Source of the DNA: Hemibagrus wyckioides
Lineage: Eukaryota > Chordata > Actinopteri > Siluriformes > Bagridae
Reading direction: 5' to 3'
DNA: 64,000 bases
Assembly: GCF_019097595.1 (NCBI RefSeq)
Contig: NC_080711.1
Coordinates: 13,806,928 to 13,870,927 of the forward strand
The notes beneath the pieces were generated by a model, which saw nothing but the letters and a program-made list of their open reading frames with translations, did not search any database and was not told the origin of the DNA. The translations under genes and the position numbers were made by a program. This document shows positions 11,895 through 26,800 of this stretch, in pieces. Numbering within the stretch: the first letter of the stretch is position 1; every line of letters starts with the position of its first letter.

Positions 11895-14800
11895 TCATGG
11901 ATGGTAGATGTTGCCATGGTCACAACACACCCAGTCAATCAACTCGGAGCGCTGAAACCAAAGCGAGATCTCTTTTTGGGCCACTTCAGCTGAGTCTGAG
12001 GCATGCACAACATTCCTGAAAACATAGCAAACAGAAGGAAGCCCTCGTCACGGAAGGTTTTTAATAGTTATCTGTCCTAAATAAAATGCTCTAAGATGAT
12101 CATTTGATGAGACAAAAACAAATCTTAAATATTTAGTTACTATCAGCTAGCAGTGAGACCTGGTGCTGTTGACGGAGTGTATATGTCTACCTGCTGACAT
12201 GAATGCTGAAATCTCCTCTCAGAGTTCCCGGTTCAGCTTCAGCGGGGTTTGTGTGTCCCACTAGCATACGTGTGGACTTTATTACATTGTGGCCCTCCCA
12301 CACCTATGAAAGAAGATCATGAAGTCCATCAAATGTTTACCTTATTAACAACAAACTTCTTGGTTTCTTTATGTAATGTGTAAAGAAAGGAAAATGCTAG
12401 AATAAAGCACTCCATGTCACTGATAATGGTAGAAGAAGTGTTTAGTTCCAGATCCTCACCATCGCCACCACAGGCCCTGAGGTCATATATTGCAGTACGC
12501 TGGGGTAGAACGGTTTCTTACGTAGAGCTACATAATGCTGAGCTAGCAACTCTTCAGATACCTAAAACGCACATACAATAATAAATTATTACTCAGCGTA
12601 TTTCTATCTCACTCATATTTTTATAGAAAGAAAGTGTTTTTGTATAAAACCTGAAGACACACATTCATTACCATTAGCCAGACTAGTTAAAAACCTCAAG
12701 ACATTTATCTCACATTCAGGTTTAATGTTTCAACCACTCAAGCATACTTCATTAGTATAAATACAATTTACAAATAAATCAGAGCCAAATAAAGGAATAA
12801 GTGTGAAAAGGAATCCACAGATACATCTTGAAGAGTTTTTTTTTTTTTTAACTGTGTTAGCATTCCCCAGCTACAAAAATGACACAGTCACGAAACAGCT
12901 TCTGAAATCTGACCTACGCTAACAGCCATTTTATTAGAAACACATATTACTTGCACATTTCCGCAGTTATCCATATGGCAGCAGTGCAGTGCATTTGCAT
13001 ATAAATCTAAATGCATCTAAGTTGTAGAGGCAGGTCAAGAGCTTCAGTTATTGGTCACATCAAACATCAGAATCAAGAAAAAGTGTGACGTCTGTGACTC
13101 TAACCATTGATTTCTGCACTGGTGCAAGAGTGGACAGTGATAAGTCTAGTCAAGACCAATGATGCGGCTTCACCACGACTGACTGTTACCTCAGGTGAGA
13201 AGACCAAAGAGAATGATGTGGATGATGCTTTTAGACTTGTTTGATAGTGTCATTAATGTTGTTTTTCAATAAAAGTACATTTTTGCATTCACAAATATGC
13301 TACAGTTAGGGTTAAAAGAATCCCCTTTTGCAAGAAAATGCATCTTTACACAAACAGTTTATTCCAACTACCAACACTTAACGTAATTCAGAATCACCAT
13401 GTGTGTACACAACAAGTACAGCAAGAGCAAACACTCACCTGCACCATCTTCAGACCCACCAGTCGGAACCCTCGCTGCTCGAAGCGTTTTATGATCTGAC
13501 CAATCAGACGCCTCTGAACCCCATCCGGCTTGATGGCAACCAAAGTGCGCTCTTTTACACCAGGAATGTCTGCGTTCAGGTTCATATGTTTAATTGTGTA
13601 TCGCATGTATAGGCATGGCATATAGTACATTGCATAACATCGATAATTATTCAACATAACATACATGTATTGCATAATATCAGGTTTTAATGATTATCAG
13701 CAGCTTTCCACCTGGTCACTGAAATGAACAGATGTAGAAGGAATGATTCATCCAAATGATAATATCAATTATAATACTAATGAAGCTTAATATATTAAAC
13801 TCAATCCAAGCTTGAACATTTCTCATTTTCTGGCTGTATTTTGCAGTGTGAATCATTCCTCAACACATTGTAATCTTTTACCTATTAGTGTAAAGACCTA
13901 CTCACTACCTTAGTCATTATTTATCAAAAGAAACATTAATTCCGCCTCGTCTTTCATTATTACACCTAACTTACATTGTCTTTAAACATCACATGATCAC
14001 AAACATATTTAATATCTTTCTCTCTCTCTCTCTCTCTGTCAAGCTATACATCCCTCTCCCAAGCTCCCAGTGTTCTGAGTTTCCAGTGTGACCACTGTCT
14101 CTACCCCTGGTTGGAGTCTCGTCGCTTAGTGGTGCTCACTGATGCTGTAGATGGATCTGTGGGGACAGCCTGTGACCCAGGAGACAGCCATGGACAGAGC
14201 CACTTGGGGACCGTCACAGATCTACATCTGTCAGCTTGTGACAGCAAGGAATTAGTGTCTATAATGAACTCAGAAACTACACTGACCTAATAGTTCCTCA
14301 TAAGCTCTTGGTTGCTGTTGTAGAAAGGACATCAATTATTTACAATTACATTATGTACTGTCTAGTGTCACCCAAATGAGGATGAGGTTCCCTTCTGAGC
14401 CTGGTTCCTCTCAAGGTTTCTTCCTCATATCATCACAGGGAGTTTTTCCTTGCCACCGTCACTGCCGGCTTGCTCATTAGGGATAAAATAGGGCTAACAG
14501 AGTTTAATAATTTAATTTGATAATTTTCCCCCCTCCTTTCTCTTCTTTTGTAAAGCTGCTTTGAGACAATGTGCATTGTAAAAGGCGCTATGCAAATAAA
14601 TTGAATTGAACTGAATTATTACTATTTTTTTAAAGATATTATTTCATTTGTTTTATCTCCTTTTTATTAAAACTACTATGCATTCTCTCTCTCTCTCTCT
14701 CACACACACATACACACACACACTTTATTAAAGACCACTTCCTTGCAAATGTGAGATGCATGTGATCTGTAAAGACAAATCATAATGTGATGATCACATT

Positions 14801-16051
14801 AGAACACACGCACACCCGCACACCACACGCGCGCACACGGATTGGAAGAGCATATTTGAGGGCGCTGATAACAGAGAATAATTGAGGACGAATAAATATT
14901 TGGTTGTAGTTGAACCTTCAGGCATCAAAGTCCACAAGGTCCACATTTAAAGGCATTTCTCACACACGGTATGAAAAAAAAAGAAAGAGAGAAAACTCCT
15001 ATGAAAGTAGAGCACGTGAAAACACGTGAAAACGCACGCGCATCATTAACCATCGACTATCACTTTATCTAGAAACCACGCGGGGGCATTGCCAGGGAAC
15101 AGGGCATGTGTTTGAGTCAGAGAATACTGAAAAGACTGAATGCAGTTCACCGTAAAACAAACAAACAAACAAACAAACAAAAAAATGAGCTGCGATCTGA
15201 GTGAGCTGAAATGTTGGGTGCACGCGCATCTTCGAGTCACTACCTCAGAAGGCGAGGGTCAGCACGCTAACAACATTTTCAGGGCTTTTAAATCGTGTCT
15301 GAAATCGAATGAAAGAAAATCGACGTTTCCGACGTGGCAGGTATGATTTCATAACACTACCACGGAATAACACGTTAGGCTTTTTAAATCATATTACTGA
15401 CAATTACACACATTTCTAGAGCAGGACATTTAACAGTGTTGTCTGACTGCAATCCTGGATGGCAGACAAAATGCTGATCTTAGTAAATAAAACGTTTTGG
15501 TTGTTATTTCCACATGCATTTTGACACGTTTGATATCTTTTACGTATTTAATGAGTGTTCACATGAAATACGCTGAATATGCAAAACTCATGACAGTAAG
15601 TAAAACTTTGTGTTTTCGGTTTATATATCGACATTTTTTTTTTTAAGTCTAGTGCATTATATAGTATCTTTTTACTCTTCTCCCAGTTTCTTACTGACCT
15701 GTGCTCAGGTAAATAAAAACAAAAACAAAAAAATTTCTTCTATGCATTCTAAAAACTGAGGAAATTCGATCTAATGTCCGTGAACAAACCCATAACGACT
15801 ATAGATTTCACTTTGCAACTTTAACCTGACTCGTGAATTAACTCAATTTCATGAACACATTTGAGAAAGCAGCACTGAAAAATCTCAATAAAATAATGTT
15901 TGGGACGCACGCGCACACACACACGCACACACACACCTGAGGCACTGCTGTTGGTCCGCACGTGCGTCTGTTGATGAGCTCGCGGGATGATCCGGGTCCC
16001 GCTGTTCATGAGACAACGCTTCAACACACACTGTGTTACAGCCGCCATCAT
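11895..16051 (-). CDS. nme4: Mitochondrial nucleoside diphosphate kinase (NDPK-D)
   Basis: Transfers the gamma-phosphate between nucleoside triphosphates and diphosphates through a phosphohistidine. Coding exons, 5' to 3': 16051-15937, 13569-13439, 12561-12460, 12303-12191, 12015-11895; GT-AG and phase agree throughout, giving 193 aa. Residues 1 to about 38 are rich in Arg, Ser and Thr with no acidic residue, as expected for a mitochondrial presequence, which points to NME4 rather than cytosolic NME1/2. The NDPK core begins [15 protein letters not shown] and ends with NVVHASDS, whose His158 should be the catalytic histidine. The loop LRKKPFYP (basic residues 96-98) matches the cardiolipin-binding basic patch described for human NDPK-D. 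Two adjacent ATGs (16051 and 16048) open the frame; I chose the first. The gene lies just downstream of xpo6 on the same strand. Confidence 0.94.
12920..13135 (+). repeat. Fragment of a dispersed repeat in nme4 intron 2
   Basis: Blocks such as 'ATTTTATTAGAAACACATAT', 'ATATGGCAGCAGTGCAGTGC' and 'GGTCAAGAGCTTCAGTTATT' followed by 'CACATCAAACATCAGAAT' are typical of a common fish DNA-transposon-derived repeat. A weaker related stretch lies near 40605-40680. Ends are not clear. Confidence 0.5.
14380..14620 (+). repeat. SINE-like repeat with CAAATAAATTGAATTGAA tail (family C), in nme4 intron 1
   Basis: Head 'GGTTTCTTCCTCATATCATC' and 'GAGTTTTTCCTTGCCACCG'; tail 'AAAGCTGCTTTGAGACAATG' and 'GGCGCTATGCAAATAAATTG'. 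The same head and tail recur at 55555-55750, and in reverse at 34440-34900. Confidence 0.75.
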
Positions 16052-16161
16052 CACACACAAATGTCTCACAAAGAATTCTAGAGGTCAAAACTCTATATAG
16101 CAGCGTGCCAGTGTACTTCTCTGAGAGATCTGAGAGCTTTCTTCCGTCAGAACAGTGAATA

Positions 16162-16170
16162 AAACACACA

Positions 16171-16207
<37 letters not shown>
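16162..16207. repeat. (CA)n microsatellite upstream of nme4
   Basis: CA dinucleotide run interrupted by CGCG, about 110 bp upstream of the nme4 start codon. It may lie in the promoter or 5'UTR. Confidence 0.9.
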
Positions 16208-16209
<2 letters not shown>

Positions 16210-17230
16210 TCATTCACCTGACGGGTCACACTCACGTGTGTACTCAGAATAACATTATGACTGAACTGGTTTAATGGCATTACACATACATAATTAAACT
16301 AAATGCAAGGAAAGGCTACAGGGTGGGGCTTGCATAATTAATTAATTAAGATACACAGACGCAAACCACATTATTTACAGTAAGTAAATGGTGGTAGGTC
16401 TGTAGGATTAGGAACTGCAAGCCTGGTTATCATTCTGTAGGAAATGCATATGAAAGCCTTTGTGTACATATTTGTGTTGGGCTTGGTCATTCTTTATAAC
16501 TACTGGTTTAAATGTAGTCTATGCATAATCTTTAAGATCAGATAACTAAATATTCAAGGACTGATACCCCAAAAACCAGTTACAATGAAATGGGAAAAGA
16601 GAGAGAGAGAAAGAGAGAGAGAACAAGAACAACTTGAACTGATCTTGATCCATCACAGAGTCAAGAGATTCTGCAGTTCTCACTGTGCACTAAAGATAAT
16701 GACTTAATTAATGCTTTTCCTGTTTGGATTTTGAAGCATTTAGAACATGAAAATGAGGTCTCCGGTCTCCAAGCAAATACTGCAATATACAAGCTTAAAA
16801 TCAAAGTTTATGCGAGGACAAGGCCACAAAACAAACATTACCCTTGCTCATGGAACAAGTGGGATGAGTGTGTGGGACAGTGAACACGTCTGAACAGGGA
16901 ACAGGACATGTACTTCATATACAAATAAATACCATGTGCCATAGGCTACTGACCCATGCAGTGCTGCTTGTGTCTTGGTGATTTGGATTCAGAGAGAAGC
17001 CTCAGGTCTTAAAGAATTGCGTAATACAGGAGTGAAAATTCAAAAATACTTACAAACAAAAAAAATGCTTTAAATCCTTCAACACATCAAACCCACTGAC
17101 ATTTTGTGTGTTGAATTGAGAGGAAAAAGCTCACTCGCATTTGAACCGTACATGTGATCATGAAAATGGGTTTTGTTTTGCATTAGCCAAAGATAAAAGA
17201 CCAGCAAGTACACAAGTGTTTCCTTATAAA
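16210..17230. other. Intergenic spacer between nme4 promoter and xpo6 3' end
   Basis: About 1 kb with no recognised exon or transposon. It contains TTAATTAATTAA near 16340 and a GA-rich tract at 16600-16622. The nme4 promoter should lie in its left part. Confidence 0.6.
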
Positions 17231-17232
17231 AC

Positions 17233-17238
17233 TTTATT
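17233..17238 (-). terminator. xpo6: Candidate polyadenylation signal of xpo6
   Basis: TTTATT on the plus strand is AATAAA in the xpo6 sense (CTTCAATAAAGTTTTATAAGG), about 630 nt after the xpo6 stop codon. Confidence 0.6.
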
Positions 17239-17864
17239 GAAGGTCTATCTCCTGAATCAGGATGGAATGATATGAAAGGAGTGAGAGTTCGTCTCCATGA
17301 GGATGAAGGCGTTAAAATCAGGGGGAAAAAAACCAACAACGTAATTTGGCGCTCTGAATCATAGCAGTCCCATTTTAAAACCATACTCACATTGTTTTAG
17401 TCACCAATGACCCAATCGAGCGTCCATGACAAACCGTGTTCAACTTTTTCTTAAATCAGAACCGCTCATCTGAACTGCAGCCAAGTGCTTTCTCATGGCA
17501 CTTTCAAAAGAACAAGGATTCAAACCTTAAGCCACAGTGCTTACAAACCCCTCCACTAGTGCTTAAATGTGCACTTAACTTAAACTGTTTTCAGCTCTTC
17601 AGCTCTACTCACCATTGCAGCAGTGGAACGTACACTTTGGCCTCATGATCATTGGCAATGTGAACTTTTGCTGAAATAAACATAAAAAAAAAAAAAAAAA
17701 GCTAACAAACCCTGCAACGGGTGTGGTTCTGATAACACGCCACTACTGAGAGATCATAGGCTGGGTCCTGGCAGAGGGCGTGGCTTGATCACTTGAGTGG
17801 AAGTGATCTGCTTTCCTCGTGAAGACGAGACGTTGTTTGGCTTTGCACTTAGCCGGGAACATCG

Positions 17865-20800
17865 CTATAATTTCAGCGTTCCTGGAGGCAGGCTACCATT
17901 GCACAGTCTGTAGAAACGCAGGTCATTCACCAGGCGATACACTCCCTGAGAAAATGATGGCAGGTCCTAGGGGGAAAGAGGGGATTACACAAATATTTAG
18001 CCATGGAATATTATTTCTGAAGTTTGATGCAGAACAATGCAGAATTTACATACAACCTAGTGTAAATCTCATGGTTTCAGGGTCTCATACAATTTACTAT
18101 TTCAGCTGGGGTTTAAATTAAAATACAGAACGATCAACTGATAATCAAACAGATAACTGTTTAGTTCTGGATAGTAATGCGTCACAGTCAATGTGTAGGA
18201 TGAGTATGCTGAGAGCAGAAGCAAAAAATTGTTTAAACCGGTAGCAGATTATACAGCCAAACTGATAAGGGTTTTACATGCAATCTGCGCTCCCTGCACA
18301 GAGAAATAGGGATTGATGTGATACGACTTGGAAAAAAGTCAGAACATTGACTCTATTATGCATCTTCGAATAGACGAGCTAAAGTGCTCACCCTCTCTGG
18401 TGTGAAGTTGCGGGCGAGCGTTGTGCGTTGGTGAGGGTCAAGGCCTTGGCAGCCGTTGAGGAACTCTGGCAGAAAGGAGGAATAAAAAGCTGGGAAATCT
18501 ACAGCAGCCATGTTGTAGAGCGCCAGAGTGATGTCATCTTGCAAGAGGTCATGGCTCTTATGCAGAAGTACTTGTAGCAGCACATTGATGAAATGGAAGA
18601 GCATGGAGTTCCTGAACAGCTTCTGAACAAGCACACACACACACCCTTGCATCAGGTAAGCTAAATAAACATACACATGAACGAAATAGTCTGACGAGTA
18701 GTGCATCTCTCACCCTGTGGTACAGTTTGTGTTTTGTGTTAAGAATCTCCAGATAGCTCAAGTTCTGTTTGAAGATGTGGATATCAGGCTGCAGGAAGGA
18801 CTGTCCGAATGCCTATCGCAAGACAAGACACACAGTTTAGAAAACAGAATAATGTACAGTATCTAGCATTTCCTTTGTCATATTTTACAGTCTAGCAAAT
18901 TGTGGGATTTTTGTAACAGTTTGAAGTCAGTAACAGTAACTTTGTAAACTCTAGGTCGGAGGTTCATTCTGCAACCAGGTACAGTAAATACATTTCAAGG
19001 AGCCGTTCAGCATAGATGTAGTATTATTTTAATGGAGACTAGAAAAACATTAGCGTATTATTTTAAATGTGTACAGTTATGGTGGCTATTTATTGAAGCC
19101 AGAGCTTTCACTGATAGTGAATAGTGAAGTGATTAGTCAAACAGGCTAGTATATAAGACTGAAGTAATAAATAAATATAATAGATTTAAAAATTGTGTGT
19201 TGTGATTTCCAGCACTCTAAAAGGATAAAAGCAAACAACAAAAAAAATCAATACTATCAATACTAATACTAAAATACAACACAAACCCAACTGCTCAAAA
19301 TTAACTATCCATATGGCTAATAAGCAAGGCATCACAAAATCTTTAAGCCACAAGACATGCAATCCATGGCCAAAACATGCCGAGTTGTCAGTTTGATTGG
19401 TAATTTGATTTCACTCCTGCAGCCCAACTATCACTGATAAGGTGCCATGACAAAACCAGATATTTGGACTGTAGAGTTTTAGAAACAACAAATCATCTTG
19501 ATCTCGGCAGAATTTATGTTAATGGTCAGCTAGATAATTTTGGCTGCATGACTTTTCCTGGCATTTTATTCCAGCCTGCAGATTTTAGGGCCAGTTTGCT
19601 TTAAAGCTCAGCTCAAAGTTTGTGCTCCGTACCTGCATAGCAGCAGTGAACTGGGCCTCGTTCTCCATGTGTTCTTCTGCTCCTGTTCTCTGAACACTGT
19701 TTAGGACTGAGGTCTTGAAGAAGAACCTCCAGTTCTGATGGAGGATTTGGAAGAGCAGCTCGAACATTTCAGCTTTCACGTCTGGACAGGAGCGCTGCAA
19801 AGCAAACACACAACGTATTCAGGCTTCAAACTTAATTGACTAGTCACTCTATGATGATTTTTTTTAAGAGTATTAAGGGTGGTGTTTTTATGGTTCTTAC
19901 ATCTGCCACTATAGGGTACACCTGCTCCATACAAAGGCTGAGGATGCTGGGTAACATTGGTTTAAAGGTCTGACCAGGCTCCTGAACCACAACCTGCACA
20001 AATACACACACAAGATGCATCAGTTACAATTATAGACTAAATAAGACCAACGATAAAATATATGGAAACTTCTGAACCATCACTTATCTCTCTTCCTCTC
20101 TCTCACACACACACACATACAATACTTCAGTTGTGTATACCGTAAAGTTTTTGTATACCTGTAGAATCTTGAGGAATTTTTCAACAACTTTTGACCCAGC
20201 ACTGCCCTCCTGGAGGATGCTGACTGCCAGCTGCTCCCTAAAACATATTACATCACCAAATATAAGCTTCAAGGCTGCACAATGACCATTACTACTTTCC
20301 ACATGTGGACCAGATCATTCATGACGCATATGGATCAGATCTTTCAGATCTTTTCAAAACTACACAGGCTAAAATAATCCCTGTGAGAAAAGAAACAGAG
20401 ACATTCAATCATCAGCCTATTATTAGACACAAAGGCCTCTCACTGTTACATCAGCATAGTGTTTATTAGAACAAGCAAATTTATTACAGACCTGTGATTT
20501 GTTGCCAGATTGACAATCAGATCTGCGGTTAGAATTTCTAGTTCTAATTAGAATTAGAAAATGAACCTAGCATCATTTGAACAACTGGAATCCTGAATGC
20601 ATTAATAATATTCATTTTTTTCTAGGATCATTAGCGCCCCTGCCTCATCAACTGGAGACTGGATAATGAATTTGGACAAAACAATGACTTGTAGAGTGCT
20701 TGTGCTATTAGTAGGTTTAGAAGGCTGCACCTTCATAGTTTTGGGGCTGTTTAAAAGGTGGAGTCATGTAGCTTACCTGGTGAACATGCTGAGAAAAGTC

Positions 20801-23800
20801 TGAATGATTTGCTCAGTGAATGTGACTCCCATCTGCACCCGGAGTGCCTGGAATAGTGTGAGGAAGAAACTCAGCATCTCATCTGTTACATCTGAGGAAG
20901 AAAGAAAGAGAGAGAGAGAGACAGAGAGCAAAACAATCAGACGTGCCACAAAAATGAAAGAATACGGTCACATATTTATTTATTACATAAACATATTTGT
21001 TTATTACATAAAGTGTTTATTACATATTACATCCTGTGCATATTTTATTTTGCAATGCAACCTGCATGGAAAAAGTATGAGTCATGTACAGCAATCAATG
21101 GATGTAAATATATAAATATTCTCTCTATTCACTAGTTCATAAACTTGCTTGTGATGATATAGCTGTAAAATAATTTGAATAAGAACAGCTTGTATTTTTC
21201 TGAGCAATGTGCTTGTAAAAATACAGGCTTTGGTGGTGCTTCCAGTTGTACTTGGTTGGTTTTTCAGTAGTGGTAAATAAGGGTGTAAAAGTCAAGTTTT
21301 ATCTGTTTGACTGTGGACAATGGCATCATGCCAGAGTCTAGTACACTGAAGAGACATCCCGGCTTTTTACCTGTGAAATTTTTAACCCTGGATCATTGTA
21401 AACCCTGGGTAAACAGAATCCTGGGTTATCTTGCACATTTCACACTGCTCACACTTTAACCCTGGGTATACATAATCGGACGTTTCACAATGTACAATTG
21501 TAAAAACTTGGGGTTAATATTCCTATCTGCATATTTGCAATGTCAACAACCATGATACGATAAGTACAGCGGGTCACCGGTGGAAATAATAAGCTTGTCT
21601 CACACTTTCATCAATGGGAGACATTTTTCCATACCAGTGCTAGCCCTGCTTCAGAGCAAGGATTCATAACTCTGGGTAAAAAGCAGTGCTGAACCCACGT
21701 CTAAATTACAAGTTTGAAAAGTTCTTCTACCTGGGGTTAATACATATTTATAGTTTACTGTAGGTTTACTATTTTGTTATTTACATATTTCAACATTAAA
21801 CGCAGAAGATTTCCATATTCAAAGGCAAACAAGTGCATATTTGAATGCTAAAGAAGCTTTAGCATACGTCTAATGCACCACTTTCTGGTTATAAAGTGTC
21901 ACTTTATCCACAAACATAACAGGTCTGTGTAAATGCTTGTAATGTTTACAGTATATTCACATTTAAGTTGATGTATAAAGCAGAGCATTTAAAATATATT
22001 ACATTATATAAAACATACTACACTAGGAGTCCTAATCCTAGATGGCATCATACATGCATAATAATCTCTCATCCTTCTAGAAAATAACTCTCCCTATTTC
22101 ACAAGTTTTCCAAGTACGAGTTAGCACAGCCATTTTTCTGTATTGAGTGAATGAGGACAGCGGCTCTTACCAGGCTGCTGAATGTACAATGGGAACAGAG
22201 CCAAAGTGACCTGGACAGACTCCTGCAGGCTCTGGTAACATATCTGCCGAGATTTTGTGGCTTCACCCGATATGCTGTCCACCAGATCCTTCAGTACACA
22301 CAGGGTCTGCTGCAGCACCACTTTACCTAAAAAAAATAGAAAACCAAACACAGTAAAGCAACTGTCAAATGGGTTCGTTAATTATCCTGCAAGCTTTTGG
22401 CCAACTACAAATTAAACAGCACTTTGGATGTATTAACCTTCCACAAGCCCATGCTTAAAAAAGGCACAAGACGGATCCGTTTACAAACTGGCAATAAGCT
22501 TTCCTGCATAAGCTGAGTCTGCAACTCCAGGCTCTCCTTTAGCAATTCCTCAGCATGGGGTCATGACATGAAATTCCCATCCTTCCACAAGCCTTAATTT
22601 ATTTATTCAAATTTAGAGAGGAAAAAAAACACCCCTGAACCAACAGAAAAAAAAAAATAAAAGTTGGAAAAATAACAGCTTGTGGGATTACTGTGGTTTC
22701 AAATATTCATCATAAGTGTGCACACACACACAAACCACTCTTTATCAGTTTTATACTTGGCTCATCAGTTTTCCTTCTTTGCTAATAAGGCTACTCCTGG
22801 GTGAAGAAGTTTTTCCTCTGCATGTTAAACAAGAACTGGCCCAAATTCTAGTTCTATCTGGAATCTAGTTCATTTTCCAAGGATGAGCTGCCTTGAGCCA
22901 TCAAAAGTGGGCTGGGAAGAAAAAATGACCACATTAGCAATGGTGTAATGGTGAGCCAAATTGATAATCAAGTTAGACAAGAAAGAAGAACTTAGGATTA
23001 GAATAGTTTGGTCAGTTTGCTAAATGTCTTGGCTGGAATGTGGAAACATCCACAGCTTCATGACGAGTATTTTGCTTTTAACCCCTACTGTGAAAGTACA
23101 CAATATATATATAAAGTGATGTTATCGTTACACTAAAAATCGGCACAATAAATGGAACAATTAATAAACACTGTACTACGGAGAAAAAAAGGCCTTTGTG
23201 ATCTATTTGAATGACATGAGTGTGATGGCACTCACTGTTGTGATGGTGGTCCGGTGGGCGGGGCAGTAGGCGGTACTGATGTGTTATGGTGCTGATTAAA
23301 CGTGCATGACTGGCTGATCGACTTGGCCATTGCTGTTCTGCCTCTGGTAGACTTGGCCACGGTAAAAGAAGCATGTTCGACAAAGCCCTGCACACCAGCA
23401 CATGAGCCTAGAAAACACACGTTACAAAATAAACAAGTGCACACACAAAACCTGTATCAAGGGGGAAAAAAAAAGTACTAACAGGATACAGAGTATGTAC
23501 ACACACACACACACCTCCTGAGGCAGCCTGTGATTGTGGTTTTCTGTGATGAGATTGAAGACGTTCTGTACCGCAGATAATGACACCATGAACACGGGAC
23601 GCACTGTTGTCGCCATGGATACCAGAAGATGGCAAGCAGATAACAGTAATTTCTCAGGAACCTGCAGCAGTTGTAAGGTGTACAAAAAAAAAAAAATCAA
23701 CATGGGAGAGAGATCTGAAGACATGCCAGCATTGTTAACAAGAAAATCCTAGCAGGAAGAGAAAAACTAAAACAGAATTTTTACCGAACGATTCACCAGA

Positions 23801-26800
23801 ATTTCAATAATACCACATGGTACATCCTACAAGCAGTTTTTTGGTCAATTATAGAACGAGCATCTGTCAATACAAAATTAGAAAAATTCACATTTTTCAT
23901 AAAAAATGGGATTTTAATGTCTCCCACTTACATCCAGCCAGATTTTTGGAGAGCATGCAGACTGATTATCTGCTGCCAATGACGAGCATGGCTCAAAACC
24001 CGGTATTATTCTCAAGAAACTGTAGGGCTAATGTTAGCCAGTTTTTCTCCCCCAGTTGTTCAAAAATAATTAAAAAAAGCAAGGTGAAAATCTGTTGTGA
24101 TCATTGCTAATTAACAACTCCTCCTTTTTTTTTTTTATGGGATATCGGTCCTACCCACTGGTTTTCTTTTGGCTGCCATGGCCGAGGCTCATTAGCTCAC
24201 AGGTGAAGTCAGCACAAAGCTAAAGTAGGCTCCATAACGAATGCCACCCTTATCTCCTGTGTTCCTTCCCCTTCAGTAATTTAGCTTTCCCATTAGACAA
24301 ATTTTATTGACATTTGGCCTGATGGTTTCTTTAGCTGAAAAAGCAAACAGTCTCTTGTTTCACTGTAGCAAGGGGTCCAAAATTGAAAATGCTATGATCT
24401 GTAGAAGTTGGCACCCTTTTATCTAGACAGGTGATTAAGTGTAGAGGGGTAAACAACTGGCTTAACAGGTTAATGTCAGTAGAGAAGTTTCTGATCCTGC
24501 AATGCAAGTGTTAGCTGACTAGGCTGTAGAGTGTAGAAACAGTTATGTGGTCTGATCGCTTGGTCTGGGCATTCAAGCCTGTAAAAGGCTTACCGTTACT
24601 CGTCTTATTAATCTTACCTTGGCGTTAATGAGGGGTGTAGTGGCAGCCATGCATGATGTGATGAGGTCAACGAATTGTGTTTGATTCTGCTGCCGCTGTA
24701 CTTCACTGCAGAATTGTGCCAGCCAATGAGAGTACGCCTGTAGTGCAGCCAATGACTGAGCATGGCTGCAGAAAAATCCACAATGTAAGAAAAATAGGAA
24801 AATGTATGTCTAAAATCTAGCATGTATATCACAAGGTGTATTTATATATTATTACAGCCTTTTTTCAAGAAGACACATATGGTTGAGTGGAGCAGTAGTA
24901 GAGACAGCCTGTTTTGAAATATGTGCAAGACTACAGCAAAATGTTTATTATAGATATTTACTCTCTACTGGATTTCTTTGTGATTCTTGTGACCAAAATT
25001 ATTTTTGGGGTGGAAAACTACTTGAACTGGCGAAAACAGGATTCTTCATTTAATCAGATTACCAGTGAAAAGGTACATATAACCACTTTCTGTGATAGTT
25101 GTAATTATGTTCAATGCAAACAAATCTGAAAAATGAAAAATTTGCAAATGCCTCCGAATATTGCTGAGTTTTTGCATTAATTTTCGAAATCCTGAAGGGA
25201 CTAATGTTGTGATTTTTATGTGGGTGCACTTACACATCTATAAGGTCAGGTTTAAGAACTGAAGGGACGGCCATTTCCACATCATACAGACTGATCTGAG
25301 AGCCATAGCAAGTGACCTCCACAAGCCTGGCAGAGAGAGAAAGAAGATAATCAGCAGGAAACCAACCACAAATATCTCTGTTTATTCCACAATCTTCACT
25401 TTCTGACATTTATATTCATCATCCGTCTTGGAGTTGAGAGGCTGGTGTTGCTAGGGTATGTTGACACTTGACATTTCCACAAAAGCCATGGTCCAAGTTA
25501 CCCTATGTGCTCAATGCAAGCTGCGAGACCTACTGCACACCCTCAGTTGGCTACTTCCCCCTGCACGGACTCTAATTAAACCAATGACTGCATGGACAAC
25601 TGAGCACTCTCTGACTTCCAGCCAGACAGACAGCTGGGTCAGTAACTCTGTACTAACAGGACTATATATTTCTTTAAGCAAAGAGCACTGTTCTTAGAAA
25701 ATCTTTTTTTTTTACGGTTACCAGATAATTTTCCAAATATATTAGACAGGGGAAATAACATGGCAATGCAGGTTAAGACAATAGCTACACCAACATCACT
25801 ATGGACTTGACTGTTCCGGACGTTTTTCCTTTCACCTAGGGCTCACGCCAATCCTTGCTATTATAGCTAAAACGAATCAATACTGAGCATCTGTATTTGG
25901 GTCCATAAGAGCTGGACTTTTATGAAATCAGATTTTTATACATACCACTAATATTTTGTGCCATAAATGTACCATTATGTTGATTATGTCTCTCTGTGTA
26001 ACAGAAGTATTATTGTATTAGTACTGGCACTGATAGTGATAGCACGTGTTTTTTTTCCTCTCACACACAGTTTGCTGACGAGAATAATTTTCTTACTGAG
26101 GAAGTGTATGCAAATAGAAGTTGTAACAGCAGCAGTCTGGAAGGTTTTTCCTCTAATGATGCATTTTCTGCTTGCATGTTATTGACAAAGCTTAGGAAGT
26201 GGTCATTTGTAAGGTCAGGTTCAAATTTAAATTGCTGTAAGTACATCAAGCTGAAATTTGGTGTTCTGCAAAAATGATCTCTTTTGCCTTTTAACAGCAA
26301 CTGAATCAATAAATTAAAAAAATCAGTCATGTTCAGTAGGTATTTTCAAAATGTGGACATTATGTGTAGATTTCCTTAGTGTTTTGTAAACTTGGCTGGT
26401 GTAATTTGTAAAGGCTGCCTGCCTCCACTGATCGCAGCTTGTGGCTCTTGCATTTCTCGCATCTGTTGGTTCTCTCTTCCTCTAGTTTGTGCTTCCCATC
26501 AATGCATCACAGTCACCACATGTCATGATCAGCAGGTTCTGTTCTTGTGCAACTTTCTTAATCTTCAAATCTCTTTTTTATTGCATTGTAAAGCCATGAC
26601 AGTGCTTAACCATCTGAGCTAGAGCCCCTGTAGGAATCTTTAATCAGAATTTTGCAACCAGAAGCTTCAGAAGAGAATATACACACACTATATTGACAAA
26701 AGTTTTGGGACAACCCTCAAAATCATTGCAAGCAAGGTCCATAAAGACATGGATGAATGAGTTTGGTGTGGAGGAACATGACTGGCCTGCACAGAGTCCT

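Noticed and set aside
15885..16280. 131-codon minus-strand frame rich in VCVCVC over the nme4 first exon
   Set aside because: A shadow of CA repeats; it uses a different frame from the presequence that joins in phase to the NDPK core.
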